NCBI RefSeq assembly: GCF_904849725.1
Contig: NC_058523.1
Span: 165,212,689 to 165,276,688 of the forward strand
From: Hordeum vulgare subsp. vulgare
Taxonomy: Eukaryota > Streptophyta > Magnoliopsida > Poales > Poaceae
Length of the DNA stretch: 64,000 nt
Reading direction: 5' to 3'
Both the position numbers and the translations under genes were made by a program. Within the stretch, counting starts at the first letter, position 1, and each line of letters opens with the position of its first letter. Below, piece by piece: positions 11,238-22,727 of the stretch. The notes beneath the pieces are model-generated. The model searched no databases. It saw only the letters and a program-made list of their open reading frames with translations, and had not been told where the DNA came from.

Positions 11238-12941
11238 TGATGTCTACTACGCAACCTTCTCCTTGTAGACGTTGTTGGGCCTCCAAGCGCAGAGGTTTGT
11301 AGGATAGTAGCAATTTTCCCTCAAGTGGATGACCTAAGGTTTATCAATCCACGGGAGGCATAGGATGAAGATGGTCTCTCTCAAGCAACCCTACAACCAA
11401 ATAACAAAGAGTCTCTTGTATCCCCAACACACCCAATACAATGGTAAGTTGTATAGGTGCACTAGTTCGGCGAAGAGATGGTCAAACAAGTGCATTATGG
11501 ATGGTAGATATAGGTTTTTGTAATATGAAATTACAAAATATTAAGGTAACAAGTAAAAATAGTGAGCACGAACGGTATTGCAATGCGTGGAAACAAGGCC
11601 TAGGGTTCATACTTTCACTAGTGAAGTTCTCTCAACAATGATAACATAATTGGATCATATAACTAGCCCTCAACATGCAACAAAGAGTCACTCTAAAGTC
11701 ACTACTAGCAGAGAACAAATGAAGAGATTATTGTCAGGTACGAAACCACCACAAAGTTATTCTTTCTGATCGATCTATTCAAGAGTCCGTAGTAAAATAA
11801 CACGAAGCTATTCTTTCCGTTCGATCCATCATAGAGTTCGTACTAGAATAACACCTTAAGATACATATCAACCAAGACCCTAATGTCACCTAGATACTCC
11901 ATTGTCACCTCAAATATCCGTGGGGATGATTATACGATATGCATCACATAATCTCAGAATCATCTATTCAACCAACACATAGAACTTCAAAGAGTGCCCC
12001 AAAGTTTCTACCGGAGAGTCAAAACGTGTGCCAACCCCTATGCATAGGTTCCCAATGTCACGAACCCGCAAGTTGATCACCAAAACATACATCGAGTACT
12101 CACATGAATCGAACGTGTGCCAACCCATATGCATAGGTTCCCAATGTCACAAACCCGCAAGTTGATCAGAACAGATAGACATGTGCAAGACATACATCAA
12201 GTGTTCTCAAAGACTCAATCCGATAAGATAACTCCAAAGGGGAAACTCAATTCATTACAAGAGGGAGAGGGGGAAGAACATCATAAGATCCAACTATAGT
12301 AGCAAAGCCCATGGTACATCGAGATCAAGCCATCTCAAGAACATGAGAGAGAGAGATCAAACACATAGCTACTGGTACATACCCTCAGCCCCGAGGGAGA
12401 ACTACCCCCTCCTTGTCATGAAGATCGCCGGGATAATGAAGATGGCCACCGGAGATGGATTCCCCCTCCGGTAGGGTGCTGCAACGGGCTCCAGATTGGT
12501 TTTTGGTGGCTACAGAGGCTTGCGGAGGTGGAACTCCCGATCTAGGTTTCTTTTTGGGGGTTTTTGAATTTATAGGAATGTATGGCAGTGGAATTACGTC
12601 GGTTGGGCCAACGAGGAGGTCACAAGCCTGCCCTGCGCCACCTAGGGGGGTGGTGGCGGCGTCAGGGCTTGTGACGCCCTTGTGGCTCTTCTGGCCTTCT
12701 TCCAAAGCTTCGGGGGTCTCTTTTGGTCCAAAAAAATCATCGTAAAGTTTCATTCCATTTGGACTCCATCTAAAAATGGGCCAAAAACACGAAAAAAACA
12801 GAAACTGGCACTTGGCACTGAGTTAATAGGTTAGTCCCAAAAAAGATATAAAATAGCATATTCATACATATAAAACATCAAAAGTTGACAACATAATAGC
12901 ATGGAACCATAAAAAATTATAGATACATTGGAGACGTATCA
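11238..12941 (-). repeat. E1 5' LTR
   Basis: 1704 bp, collinear with 5958-7664 over its full length. The primer-binding site lies just inside it and the target duplication CCAAC just outside. It should carry the element promoter, but I cannot pick a single TATA box with confidence. Confidence 0.9.
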
Positions 12942-13099
12942 CCAACCAAAGCCCACGACATGAGATATAGTACGCTTACAACTTAAATAACACCAAGACA
13001 AATATAGATAGACAGATTTAGCTTAAAAAGATAAATAGATAGATAGATGGCCGCTGCTTCTCCACCAGGCTCCTCCTCGCTCCTCCTTCGGGCACCCTT

Positions 13100-13513
13100 C
13101 AATGCTCCTCCGCGGTGTTGTTTATGGGGTATGGCAGAGTGTGCATGTGCTCCGCGGTGGGGAAGATTTGTCGTAGTCTGTGAAGATGTTATGGGTGGTG
13201 AAAGCTATGAACTCGCAGCCACACCAGAACGCGCGACCGAGGAGGTAGAATGCGTCCAAGGGGTTGGTGAAGTGGGCAAGGATAGCAACCACAACCCCGT
13301 TGTGGATGATCTCCTGGACTCGGTACATCCTTGGAGATCCCCAGGGGAGGTGCTCGTAGCCGGCCCCAAGGAAGAAGTCAGTGAACTCCATTGCACCCCT
13401 CCAACTTGACATCGCCCACACATGAAGGGTGTTATCGACGTACACCCCGACAGGGTAGAGCATCTCCAGCACGGTGGGGGAGGGACGCGGTAGGTTGGCC
13501 CGGTGTACTGCAT
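13100..13513 (-). pseudogene. Unrecognised gene fragment with displaced promoter
   Basis: An ATG at 13513 opens a frame that soon gives way to a neighbouring frame. That frame stays open from about 13472 to 13122 and reads like real protein (Y-V-D-N-T-L-H-V-W-A-M-S-S-W-R-G-A-M-E-F, then A-I-L-A-H-F-T-N-P-L-D-A-F-Y-L-L-G). A one-base indel near 13480, or an alternative start, is needed to join them. The sequence is GC-rich compared with its surroundings. I do not know the family. Upstream on the minus strand a TATA-like box (14301-14308) and a CT-rich leader are separated from this ATG by a solo LTR, so the gene was probably expressed before that insertion. Confidence 0.4.
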
Positions 13514-13529
13514 GGCTGCGATGACTTGG

Positions 13530-14184
13530 TGATGACCAGATGATGTATATACTTCTCGCCCCTCGTTATATACCCCGAGTGGAAGGTGGAGATGTAGTCA
13601 GTAGAAAATTTCCCTCACACAGAGAGTGTAAGGTTTATCGAACCAGGAGGACTCCTACAATCAAGAAGTAGGTGTCTTCCACCCTGGCGCTAGCAGGGTC
13701 CCGGAAAGAGGTCTCCTGACGCTCCAGATCTCGGAAGCGCTGCGGCGGCGGAACGATGGAGAAATTCACGATTCAAGAAAGTTTGTGAGGGTTTCCTCTC
13801 GGGACTCTAAATATAGGCCAAAGGAGGGCATCAAAGGAGGTGGGACCCACCGAGGCGACCTCCTGGCATGGCCTAGGGCCTGGCCGCGCCAGCAGGCCGT
13901 CTGGGAGGCCCATGGCCCCCCTCTGGCCCCCCTTCGGTGATCCGAAAGCTTCTGTTTCGCTGATTTTTTATATATTTTTTCTGGATTTTTTCAGGCTTCA
14001 AAAATTTGGGTAAAAGCCACTTCAAAATAGACATCAATAGACAAAAACTGGCACTGGGTGCACTGAGTTAGTAGGTTAGTCCAAATATGTGTAAAATGAT
14101 ATAAAAGTGTAGCAAAACATGTGACAGTGTCACCCAAAAGATCATGGAACAAGCATAAATTATAGGTACGTTTGGGACATATGA
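13530..14184 (-). mobile_element. Solo LTR of the E2 family, internally deleted
   Basis: It starts TGATGACCAGATGATG and ends GGGACATATGA (TCA changed to TGA). The target duplications are CTTGG (13525-13529) and GTTGG (14185-14189), matching at 4 of 5. Its left 160 bp and right 490 bp match the LTRs of E2, but about 1 kb of the middle is absent. The junction, near 13690, falls at a CAG shared by both flanks. There is no internal domain, so it arose by LTR-LTR recombination. Confidence 0.8.
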
Positions 14185-14300
14185 GTTGGTTCTTGGGGCT
14201 GTTTGTGGTGAAGAAGAAGAAGGGCAGCCACAAAATGCATGTGGGAGAGTATGGGAGATGGATGAAGGGTGTGTGAGGAAGAGGAACATGATAGGTGGCT

Positions 14301-14308
14301 TAAATATC
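14301..14308 (-). promoter_or_regulatory. TATA-like box
   Basis: The minus strand reads ATATTTAA, followed by a CT-rich leader typical of plant 5' UTRs. Before the solo LTR inserted it would have stood about 130 bp from the ATG at 13513. Confidence 0.45.
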
Positions 14309-14594
14309 CACCGTGGCAGTAATGGGTTCAATTGTGAACAAGTTTTTGAACCCACCGCGACACCGGGAGTGTACACGCGTGGGAAACTGTAGTGTGAATC
14401 AAAATGCGGCATTTAAGTGCTGCACTATGTGCCATCGGTCAGGTCAAGCGGGGACGGCTCTACGGCGCGTGCTCCTTCGCGTATGTGCACGCATGCTACG
14501 TAGGCTGAAGCGGGCGCATGCATGCAACCATTGCAACGTAGGCTCGCTCGGGCGCATGCAGCGGGACATTGCTCTGTCCAACGGGTGGGCTTCT

Positions 14595-14780
14595 TTACAC
14601 AGCCCAACTACACGCTTGCATGGCAGTCCACCCTCGAGCGCAAAAAAATACAGGCGCAGAAAAAAATGGGCATTTATAGCGACCGTTACGCCGGTACACA
14701 ATGTTTGCAGCCATGAGCCACTTGAAGTTTTTATTTCTGAAAGCTTCCCTCAGCTGTAGGTAGTTCTCCCATTCTTGCAA
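14595..14780 (-). pseudogene. Second copy of the exon at 38-262
   Basis: The minus strand reads Q-E-W-E-N-Y-L-Q-L-R-E-A-F, then K-W-L-M-A-A-N-I-V-Y-R-R-N-G, aligned with the exon at 38-262 but without the internal stop in the shared part. Similarity ends shortly after the N-G-R-Y-K segment, so the 3' part has been replaced. A TGCAG acceptor lies just upstream (14783-14787). Its partner exon may be 15218-15072, but the reading phases do not join cleanly. Function unknown. Confidence 0.45.
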
Positions 14781-15071
14781 ATCTGCAATCTGGTATTAGA
14801 AGAAAAAAATTCTCTTGCCAGCGAATTGTACATTATATCAAAGGCAGATATAAATGGATTGCATTTTCTTTGTATTGGTTTTCTAAAGCTTTGGTTACAA
14901 ATGATCCCTTCATCTAAATTTGCAAACCCTAGGACTGATAACCGTACGATTAATCAAAAAAAGTGAACAATACGATTGTCTATACAGATAGCGAGGAATA
15001 AAAAAAGAGCAATTTCTAGGGTTAACCTCAAGATGGCAAATTCTAGGGTTAATCTCTGCACACACACTAAC

Positions 15072-15218
15072 CAATACGTCGTCGTTGGTGTTGTGTTGGA
15101 CCAGCTGCGGTTGCGAATCAGCGGCGATGACGTCCTTGTCGACCAGTTCCTTCATGGGGTCCCCATCCGCTGCAGGGAGCGCACCAGCCATGCCCCCTCG
15201 TCCGGCAGGTAGGATCAT
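15072..15218 (-). CDS. Candidate first exon, unknown protein
   Basis: ATGs at 15218 and 15191 open a 49-codon frame (M-A-G-A-L-P-A-A-D-G-D-P-M-K-E-L-V, then D-V-I-A-A-D-S-Q-P-Q-L-V) that ends at TTG|GTTAGTG, a plausible donor. It is GC-rich and acidic, and sits 290 bp upstream of the K-W-L-M-A-A exon on the same strand. The two may be exons of one gene. The phase mismatch at the obvious splice sites suggests a lost base or another acceptor. No domain recognised. Confidence 0.35.
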
Positions 15219-15739
15219 CCTCGTCGGTAAGAATGTGGGCTTTTTGGCGGCGGCGAGTAGTGGGCGGCGACGCAGACATGGGTGGATAGGGAGAGGCAAT
15301 CGAACGCTGCAGGCGGGAGCGAGATTTGGGGAGTGAAAGTTCAATTTGTTTGGGAGAGAGAGGTCAAGGCCGCACACAAGTCGTCACTTTTGAAGTTTAG
15401 GTAGAAACATGCATGTATACGGCATCGTGCACACCCAGAGATTTGCCCAAACCAACCAATCAACCAACCAAGCAAAAGAAAAAGTGCACAATGTCGGTCC
15501 ACAAACTTGGCAAAATGTCGCGCAAAACAGTTGTTCAAAAAAAAGAACACCAAAATAGGAGGGACATTTTTTTGTTTTGCGCAGTACTACTAAATACTAG
15601 AAGGGAGAACTACTAAAAAAATACTAGGAGGGACAGTTGGCACATTTAATTTCACATGGCATCTAGCTTTTTTTGTTCATCGCTAGCTATGTTGTACTGA
15701 TTAGGCAAAATGAATGGATAATTATTAAACCCTAGCTAT
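15219..15739. other. Spacer without recognised features
   Basis: Leader-like GC-rich DNA near 15230-15340, then AT-rich sequence with an AACCAACCAATCAACCAACC tract near 15450. No gene seen. Confidence 0.4.
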
Positions 15740-17735
15740 TGTCAAGGTTTATCGGTGTGTGTCTACGTGGCCAAGTGTGCTTGCACGGTGTCGGTCCAGG
15801 TGAATGTGATGCACAGGACGAGCCTTTGTGGTTAGGGCCCACATCAAGCGGCACTGAATTTTCAGGAAAGTGACGGAACGAACCCCGCACACCGTCCGCA
15901 AGCCGGACTTGTTCCCTCCAATTGGCTAGATCCAACATGCGATATGGTCTCACTTACACTTAACCCGCGTGAGGGTTTATGCATGCCGCTCTCGGTGTTT
16001 GACCATACACTTCATGGGTCATACGATGAGACCGCACCAGGCCCCGTGATGCACCGCCTAGGCATAAACCGGGCGCTTTACCTCTCGGTAGCTAGATCCA
16101 AACCATGCACCCCCGCCATCTAGACCCAAGTGGAGTAGCACCTAGACACATGACCCGCGACACTTGTGCCAGCCCCCGAACCATGCATCCCCCCGTGTAG
16201 ACTCATACGCTGCCATGTGTGCATGCATGTTGTGGTTCCAGCTGAGTGCGATGCAGGGGATGGTCCTTGGTTACTAGGTCTACCATCATGCGGCAACGAG
16301 ATTTGAGGCAAATGAAGGAACGGGGCCCGCACTCCCTTCACAAGATGGATGCATTCCCACTCTATGGCTTGATCCAGCATGGGATATGGCCCCGTTTGCC
16401 CACAGCCTGCGTAAGGCCTATGCATGCCATTCTCGATGTTTTACCACACCCTCTAGGGGTCGTATGATTACACTACGCTAGGTCCCGTGATTTTTTGGCC
16501 CCTCACGAATTTGCATGGATTATAATGGCAACTCACGAGCATCATAGCCTAGAGAACGGCGTCGAGGCCAACCCTCCCTTTGGTAGCATATGGTGCATAT
16601 ATGGACCAAAGAGCTTAACATGAGGCTTTCATCCCAATTCTTGCTATGATTTCATGTGGCCGCCGTAGATCCTGAACTTTCGAGGTTACAACCCTAGAAA
16701 TGCGGTAAGTGTACCGAATATGGGAGGTTGGGGGGAGGGCGAGAAAGGCCACGCAATAAATACCCCCATAATTTATGTTTGTTTTATCTGGCAAGACAAA
16801 CGAATTTTTTAAATAAGGATTTTTAGCATGTTTTAATAAGGATTTTATAATTTCACATTATAAGGTGTTTATTTTTTCCTAAAACAAAGGTGTTGTAAAC
16901 GCACAAAGCTCCTCATTGAGCCTCTCACCATCACGTTCACATTGAACTCACCCTAAAGTCTTATCTAAAGAAAACTCACCCTAAAATCAAGGAGAGGTAG
17001 ATCGAATCTCCCCACGGGGGGCAACCTCCACCTAGTAGCTAAATATGGTTAGTTGAGAATTTCTCCCCAAGTCATTTTTGAGGAAAAATCACATTCTTCT
17101 TTTTTCCTCCAATATAGTGGCGAAATACATGGAAGAAAAATCGTGGTAGGCACGGTGGAACGAGTGTACTTGTTTTCCCCCTCCAAAAGTGCACTTGTTA
17201 CCATATTGCATGTGAACGTGTCACTTGTAAAAATAATTGAATTGTCGTTGTTATTTTGTTAACAATTCCTAAATATTGAATTTCAGTATGCACCTACTCC
17301 ATGGCGGTTAGGTCAAAAATTTCTTATCCAAGCTCCGCCAGCGTCCGTGCAGATTCTTGTACCATGCACGTGCTGCTCCAGGCCACTGACGTCCAGTACC
17401 AGATAGGGGAATCTGGATGTGATGCAATACAATTTGTGTTGACCCGTATCGTGCACCCTTAGCCAACCGGGCCGACAACATGCACCGCTAGCCACCTCGA
17501 TTTAGACCATGCGGTAGTGTCCACGATGGGCAAATATGCTCAACTGGACATGTTTGCTGGCACTAGTGCATGATACCCAATCTTGGTGTGCAAAATGGGT
17601 AGCCGTGTGTCACATTGACATGCTTGGCATACGGAGGGAGGGACTCGTTGGAGAACTAACGAACCGAGCTGGGGTCAAGGGTTGATGGATGGTGTGGGTC
17701 AACTTGGCTAAAGGGGAACGGTTTGAGGCCATTTG
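15740..17735 (+). repeat. Unclassified repeat, copy 1 (B then A)
   Basis: Segment B (about 15740-16880) and segment A (about 16881-17735) match, with many point changes, segments of copy 2 (18606-20965) and the inverted copy (48737-50943). A landmark GGTTTATCGGTG marks the start of B, and AAAACAAAGGTGTTG marks the start of A. No long open frame and no transposase or RT motif is visible. Copy 1 lacks the A segment that precedes B in the other two copies. Confidence 0.7.
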
Positions 17736-18605
17736 AACAATGTATGCCATGGCTATGGTCATGAGCTACCTCACTTGCCTTACCACGAAATTTTACATAA
17801 GGGGACAATGTAAACTTAAAAATTTTGACTTTTATTTTTGGATATCCTGTTTGTTACATTTATGGCACCGTGTACAACAAATTTGGTGTTATTTTGGAGA
17901 TGGTCAAAAAAATCACTTCATTACAGACGGCCATTTGGTCTCACTTAAGCGAGTTTTTCTAACAAGGTGGTTTTTTAGATCATATCGAAATCACGTGAAA
18001 TTTTGTACACATGATCTCTTTCATAAAGATAGACAGAATATGAAAGTTTTCCAATTTTTTAGAATTTTATATAATTTATAGTGGCGCAGTGAAACTCAGG
18101 TACATACCTCTTACTTTACCTTAAGGGGACAGTGTAAACTTTTTTTTTGAATTTTCTTTGATAATCATGTTTATTACGTGTATGTGACAACGTAAAAAAA
18201 ATTGGGTGATTCGGAGATGGGCCAAACATAAACATGTGACCATAACAAAAGAAAAAGCCCACCTCTAACATGAGATTTCAAAGCCCACAACCTACATACG
18301 ACTAGAAACCCAACCATATGGACCATGATGCAGGCCCGCGGGATATTGATTTATCCTGCTAGTAGTCCCCACAAGGCATACACAGAACTTGATAGAGAAC
18401 ATACTATTTCAGTGAGAGAGGCTCATGCCAATGGTCTCTCAGCTGCATATATAACTAGGTGTGTGCGCCTCTCGCTTGGCAAGGTGGGAGTAAACTCCCA
18501 CCAGCCGTTAGTTGCACCCGGTGTGGCTCAGCGTTGGGCCAAATTTTGTTGGGCTGTCCCACGCGAACCTCACTCGCGTGCTGGACCACTCGTTCCTGTA
18601 GATGG
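17736..18605. other. Spacer with a degenerate direct repeat
   Basis: Two imperfect copies of a block with AAGGGGACA.TGTAAACTT followed by a G-A-T-A/TGTTTRTTAC stretch occur at about 17798-17915 and 18122-18230, a period near 325 bp. The function is unknown and no coding frame is convincing. A TATA-like CATATATAACTA lies near 18444. Confidence 0.4.
18483..18502. repeat. Perfect hairpin
   Basis: An 8-bp perfect stem (GGTGGGAG / CTCCCACC) closes a TAAA loop. It lies about 100 bp left of the boundary of repeat copy 2. Confidence 0.6.
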
Positions 18606-20965
18606 TTGGGCTGGCCCATCTTGTATGCATATCCTTTTTGTTTTTTGTTTTTCACATATTCTATTTTATTTATTATAATACAGTTCTAAAACAAAGGTTG
18701 TTTTAAATGCACAAAATTCTTCTTCAGCCTCTAACCATCACGTTCACGTTGAACTCACCCTAAAATCAAGGAGAGGTTGATCTAATCTCCCCACGGGGGC
18801 AACCTCCACGGAGTAGCTAAATATGGTTACTTGAGATTTTCTTCCCAAGTCGTTTTTTGAGGGGAAAATACATTTTTATTTTTTTTCCTCCAATATTTGT
18901 GGCAAAATACAAGGAAAATAATCGTGGGAGGCATGCGGGCTACGTGTTTTCCCCCTCCAAAACTGCACTTGTTGACAAAATGCATGTGAACGTGTCATAT
19001 TTCACATTTTCCTTAAAACATGTTGTACACCTGTACAAACAATTGAATTGTCTTTTTCAATTGTTATCAATTCCTAAATCTTGAATTTCAGCATGCACCT
19101 ATCCCATGGCGTCTCATCCAAGCTCCGACATCAACCGGGCAGATTCTTCTATCATGCACGTGTGCTGCTCCGGCGTCCGGTAAAAGAGAGGGGAATCTTG
19201 ATCCGGTGCGAAGCGATTCATGTCGACCCATAGCATGGACCGCTAGGCAACCGGGCCGACAACATGCACCGCTAGCCGCCTCGATCCATACCATGGGCAA
19301 AGATGCTCAGCTGGACATGTTTGTTGCCACTAGTGCATGATGCGCCAATCTCGGTGTGCAAGGCGTATAGCCGTGTGTCGTTTTAACATGCTTGGCATAC
19401 CGAGGGAAGGGACTCGTCGGAGATCCAACGAACCGAGGTGGGTTCAAGGGTGGATGGATGGTGTGGGTCAACTTGTCTAAAGGTTTACGGTGGGTGTCTA
19501 CATGGCCGAGTTTTCATGCATGATGTGAATCCAGCTGTGTGTGATGCACTCGACGAGCCTTTTTGGACAGGTCCCACATGAAGCAGCATCGAAATTTGAG
19601 GAAAATGAAGGAACGGGCCCCGCACTTCGTCCGCATGCCGAACTCATTCGTTCCATTGGCTAGATCCAGCATGTGTTATGGCATCGTTTCCACATAGCCC
19701 GCGTTAGGGCTTATGTGTGCCGCTCTCGGTGTTTGACCACACCCGTCATGGGTCATACGATGAGAATGCGCCAGACCCCGTGAAGCACCCCTAGGCACAA
19801 ACCGAACGCGTTACCTCTCGGTAGCTAGATCCAAACATTGCACCCCCGCCGTCTAGTCCCACGTGGAGTATCACATAGACACATGACTCACACCACTTAC
19901 ACCAGTCCCCGAACCATGCATCCCCTCCATTTAGACTCATACGTGGACATGTGTGCATGCATGTTGTGGGTCCAGTTGAGTGCGATGCATGTGACAGGCC
20001 TTGGTTACTAGGTCTAACATTACGTGGCATCAAGATTTGAGGCAAATGAAGGAACGAGCCCTGCACTCCCTTCACACGCTGGATGCATTATCTCTCGATG
20101 ACTTGATCTCACTTGCGATTTGGTCCCGTTTGCACACATCCTATGTGAGGGCCGATGCATGCCGCTCTCGATGTATTACCACACCCTCTAGTGGTTTTAT
20201 GATGACACCACGCCGGGTCCCGTGAATTTTTAGCCCCTCACGAATTTGCACTGATTATAACGATAGCAGACGTGCATCATAGCCCTAGAGAATGGCGTCG
20301 AGGCCACGCCTCCCGTTGGTAGCATATGGCACATATATGGACCAAAGGGATTAACATGGGGCACTCATCCCATTCTCTGCTATGATTTCATGTGGCCGCA
20401 TAAGATCTTAAACTTTTGAGGTTACAACCATAGAAATGCGGTAAATGGCCCGAATATGCAGGGATGGAGGGGGGGGGGGAGGTGGGGGGCGAGAAAGGCC
20501 ACGCAATAAACTCCCCCAGAATTTGTATTTGTTTTATCTGGCAAGAAAAACGAGTTTTTTTTGAAATAAGGATTTTTAGCATGTTTTAATAAGGATTTTA
20601 TAATTTCACATTATAAGGTGTTTATTTTTTCCTAAAAAAAGGTGTTGTAAACGAACAAAGCTCCTCATTGAGCCTCTCACCATCACGTTCATGTTGAATT
20701 CACCCTAAAATTTTATCTAAAAAAAACTCACCGTAAAATCAAGGACAGGTAGATCGAATCTCCCCACGGGGCGCAACCTCCACCTAGTAGCTATTTATGG
20801 TTAGTTGAGAATTTCTCCCCAAGTCATTTTTTGAGGCAAATCACATTCTTCCTTTTTCCTCCAATATTGTGGCGAAATACATGGAAGAAAAATCGTGGGA
20901 GGAACGGTGGAACGAGTGCACGTGTTTTTCCCCTCCAAAAGTGCACTTGTTGCCATATTAAGCGA
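18606..20965 (+). repeat. Unclassified repeat, copy 2 (A-B-A')
   Basis: Segment A runs about 18688-19483, B about 19483-20634, and a partial second A' about 20634-20965, a period of about 1.95 kb. The left boundary is the point where similarity to the inverted copy stops (GGCTGGCCCATC). A' is cut off at 20965 by the exonuclease pseudogene. A-B-A could be a short LTR-like element or part of a tandem array. Neither TG...CA ends nor a target duplication could be fixed. Confidence 0.7.
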
Positions 20966-22132
20966 GGACTCCAACAAGCGGGAGGACTCCAATACGCGTC
21001 CGAATTGTTTAGGACGGGCATGCACGAGGGCCCTTCATCCTCACTGCGACGACTCTCCAAAAAACGGTTCCTATGCCTCTGCGTCCCCTCGATTCCCTCT
21101 TCCTCTACGTCGCCCACTCTCCCAACAATCTGGCTTCTGGAACGGTGAGTTATCCTTCCTGTCAAGTACACACAGATTCATCTGCATGGGCGATGAACAA
21201 TTCATAGATACATGTTTATTCTTGATTGGTGATGCAGTTGTTTAGATAAATATTTCAAGAGCGTATATTTTGATTGTTAATTTGCATATACTCCCTCTCC
21301 AAGAAAATATAACAACTTTTGGTTCACTACTTTAGTGATCTAAAAGATCTTAAATTTCTTTGCAGAGGGAGTACATGTTTAGTTTAAATTGTTCATGCAC
21401 TTGTTTACATAAACTTTCAATAGCGCCAAAATTACTATACTATCTGCCGTCATATTCATCTCCGCTTACTTATATCATGTTATTGTCATGCTTCATGTCT
21501 TATATTGGTTTCATCAATTATAGTCCTTCGGCATGGCGTTCGTGAAAGATTATGCTGCCAGGGAAGATGGAAATACTCAAATTTTTGCGAAGTACAAGAA
21601 CAAGTCTAGTTGTTTGGGTACTGCATTAGCAGATTCAAATACTGGCTGCAGAACGACGACTAGAAGATAGTTGGACTGGATGTGGAGTACACCTGGCCTC
21701 ATGGTCCCACACAGATGGTTGCCGTGGTCCAGTTATGCGTTGGCATCTACGTCCTCGTGTACCACATAAGCATTGATGATGAGCACTCCGTCCCGCTGGC
21801 CGCCTTCCTGCTCGACGAGGAGTACACCTTTGTTGGGTTGGACATCAACAATGACAAAAAAACTCAAGCGTGTTGGTCTGGTGGTACAAAACTTTGTGGA
21901 TATCAACAATATGTGGAGAGTGCCTGATCCAGTGAAGATTAAGGAAAAGTATGGCTTGGCTGACTACGCTGGTTCCATCATCCACCACAGTTACCACAAG
22001 ATGAAGGATGCGATCATAGAAGATGACCACCATATATGGGCAGAAGTGCCCTTGCCCTTGAAGAACATTTATTATGGTTCCATGGACATGTATGCCACCT
22101 ACGATGTATACAGGCGCTTGGTGAACTTCTAG
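20966..22132 (+). pseudogene. DEDD 3'-5' exonuclease (RNase D/Werner-like), broken
   Basis: A possible 5' exon ends at AACG|GTGAGT (21143). After an intron, an ATG at 21533 opens a frame ending at TAG 21668-21670. The exonuclease domain lies in the next frame. Exo I is V-G-L-D-V-E-Y-T (21670-21693), and the following Q-L-C-V-G segment and F-V-G-L-D-I-N-N (Exo II Asp) are clear. A run of seven A (21856-21862) then shifts the frame, and the domain continues to Exo III (M-D-M-Y-A-T-Y-D-V-Y-R-R-L) and TAG at 22130-22132. The DEDD residues are present across the two frames. This is the grass family of small Werner-exonuclease-like proteins, proposed to trim nucleic acid 3' ends. Three lesions (frame change before 21664, TAG at 21661, A-run insertion) make it a pseudogene. 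Confidence 0.75.
21291..21371. mobile_element. Stowaway-type MITE
   Basis: 81 bp with terminal inverted repeats CTCCCTC...GAGGGAG, flanked by TA target duplications at 21289-21290 and 21372-21373, inside the intron of the exonuclease pseudogene. Size, ends and TA target fit Tc1/mariner-derived Stowaway elements of cereals. Confidence 0.8.
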
Positions 22133-22722
22133 AAGGGGTTCGAGAGCCAGTCCCAGCATCTCGCCAAACAGTCTAGGCGCTCGAGAAAGTCCGGAAGGAA
22201 GAATGAACCAACCTAAAATGTTTCTTTTATTTATCTAGCTGATAGTTTGTAAACTTTATTATACTGCTAGTAAGTCGTAAGTTCAAATTTCCTGCAAGTT
22301 GAATCATCCTTCATTCTAGCTCTCTTGCCTAATTTGATCCATGTTCACGAGATATTTTACTTAAGACATTTATTTCATTCTCGCTAGCTATGATACAGAA
22401 TGCAATAGCCATTTTTACCAAAAGATTATTTCAGATTTATAATAAATACTGTTCTCAACTAGGTTTGAATAGAGAAAGTTTAATTTTTTATTGAATAGAG
22501 AAAGTTCATTTTTTTAATCAAAAGAAGGGTCGCCCCCTCTGATATTCAATTAACAAAAACCACATGGTCTTTCAAACCCCTGATACAAACTACAACTAGG
22601 AACTAAAGTAATCAACTAGCAGCACAAATCATATATGGTAATAAGATCAGCCAGCCTTAACATGATGGGCCAAAAAACAAAACTATGGCAAAGGACAGAA
22701 AATATAGCTGAGATATGCGTAG
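22133..22722. other. 3' flank of the exonuclease pseudogene
   Basis: AT-rich DNA with an internal duplication (TTGAATAGAGAAAGTT near 22466 and 22493). No gene seen. Confidence 0.4.
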
Positions 22723-22727
22723 GTGAC

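Larger units (their letters stand above)
5958..12941 (-). mobile_element. E1: non-autonomous Gypsy-type LTR retrotransposon
   Basis: The LTRs lie at 5958-7664 and 11238-12941 and are flanked by an exact 5-bp target duplication, CCAAC, at 5953-5957 and 12942-12946. Read on the minus strand the LTR begins TGATACGTCTCC and ends GTAGACATCA. The primer-binding site is at 11210-11227 and the polypurine tract at 7665-7679, so the element is transcribed on the minus strand. The 3.57-kb interior holds one gag-like frame and no protease, RT, RNase H or integrase, so it must be mobilised in trans. The LTRs differ by roughly 4% in the first 300 bases by eye, which suggests an insertion of the order of one to two million years old. 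The LTR type is common in wheat (Sabrina/Fatima-like), but I am not sure of the family name. Confidence 0.9.

Noticed and set aside
15740..20965. Repeat copies interpreted as a standard LTR retrotransposon
   Set aside because: A-B-A order suggests LTRs, but no TG...CA ends, primer-binding site or target duplication could be placed.
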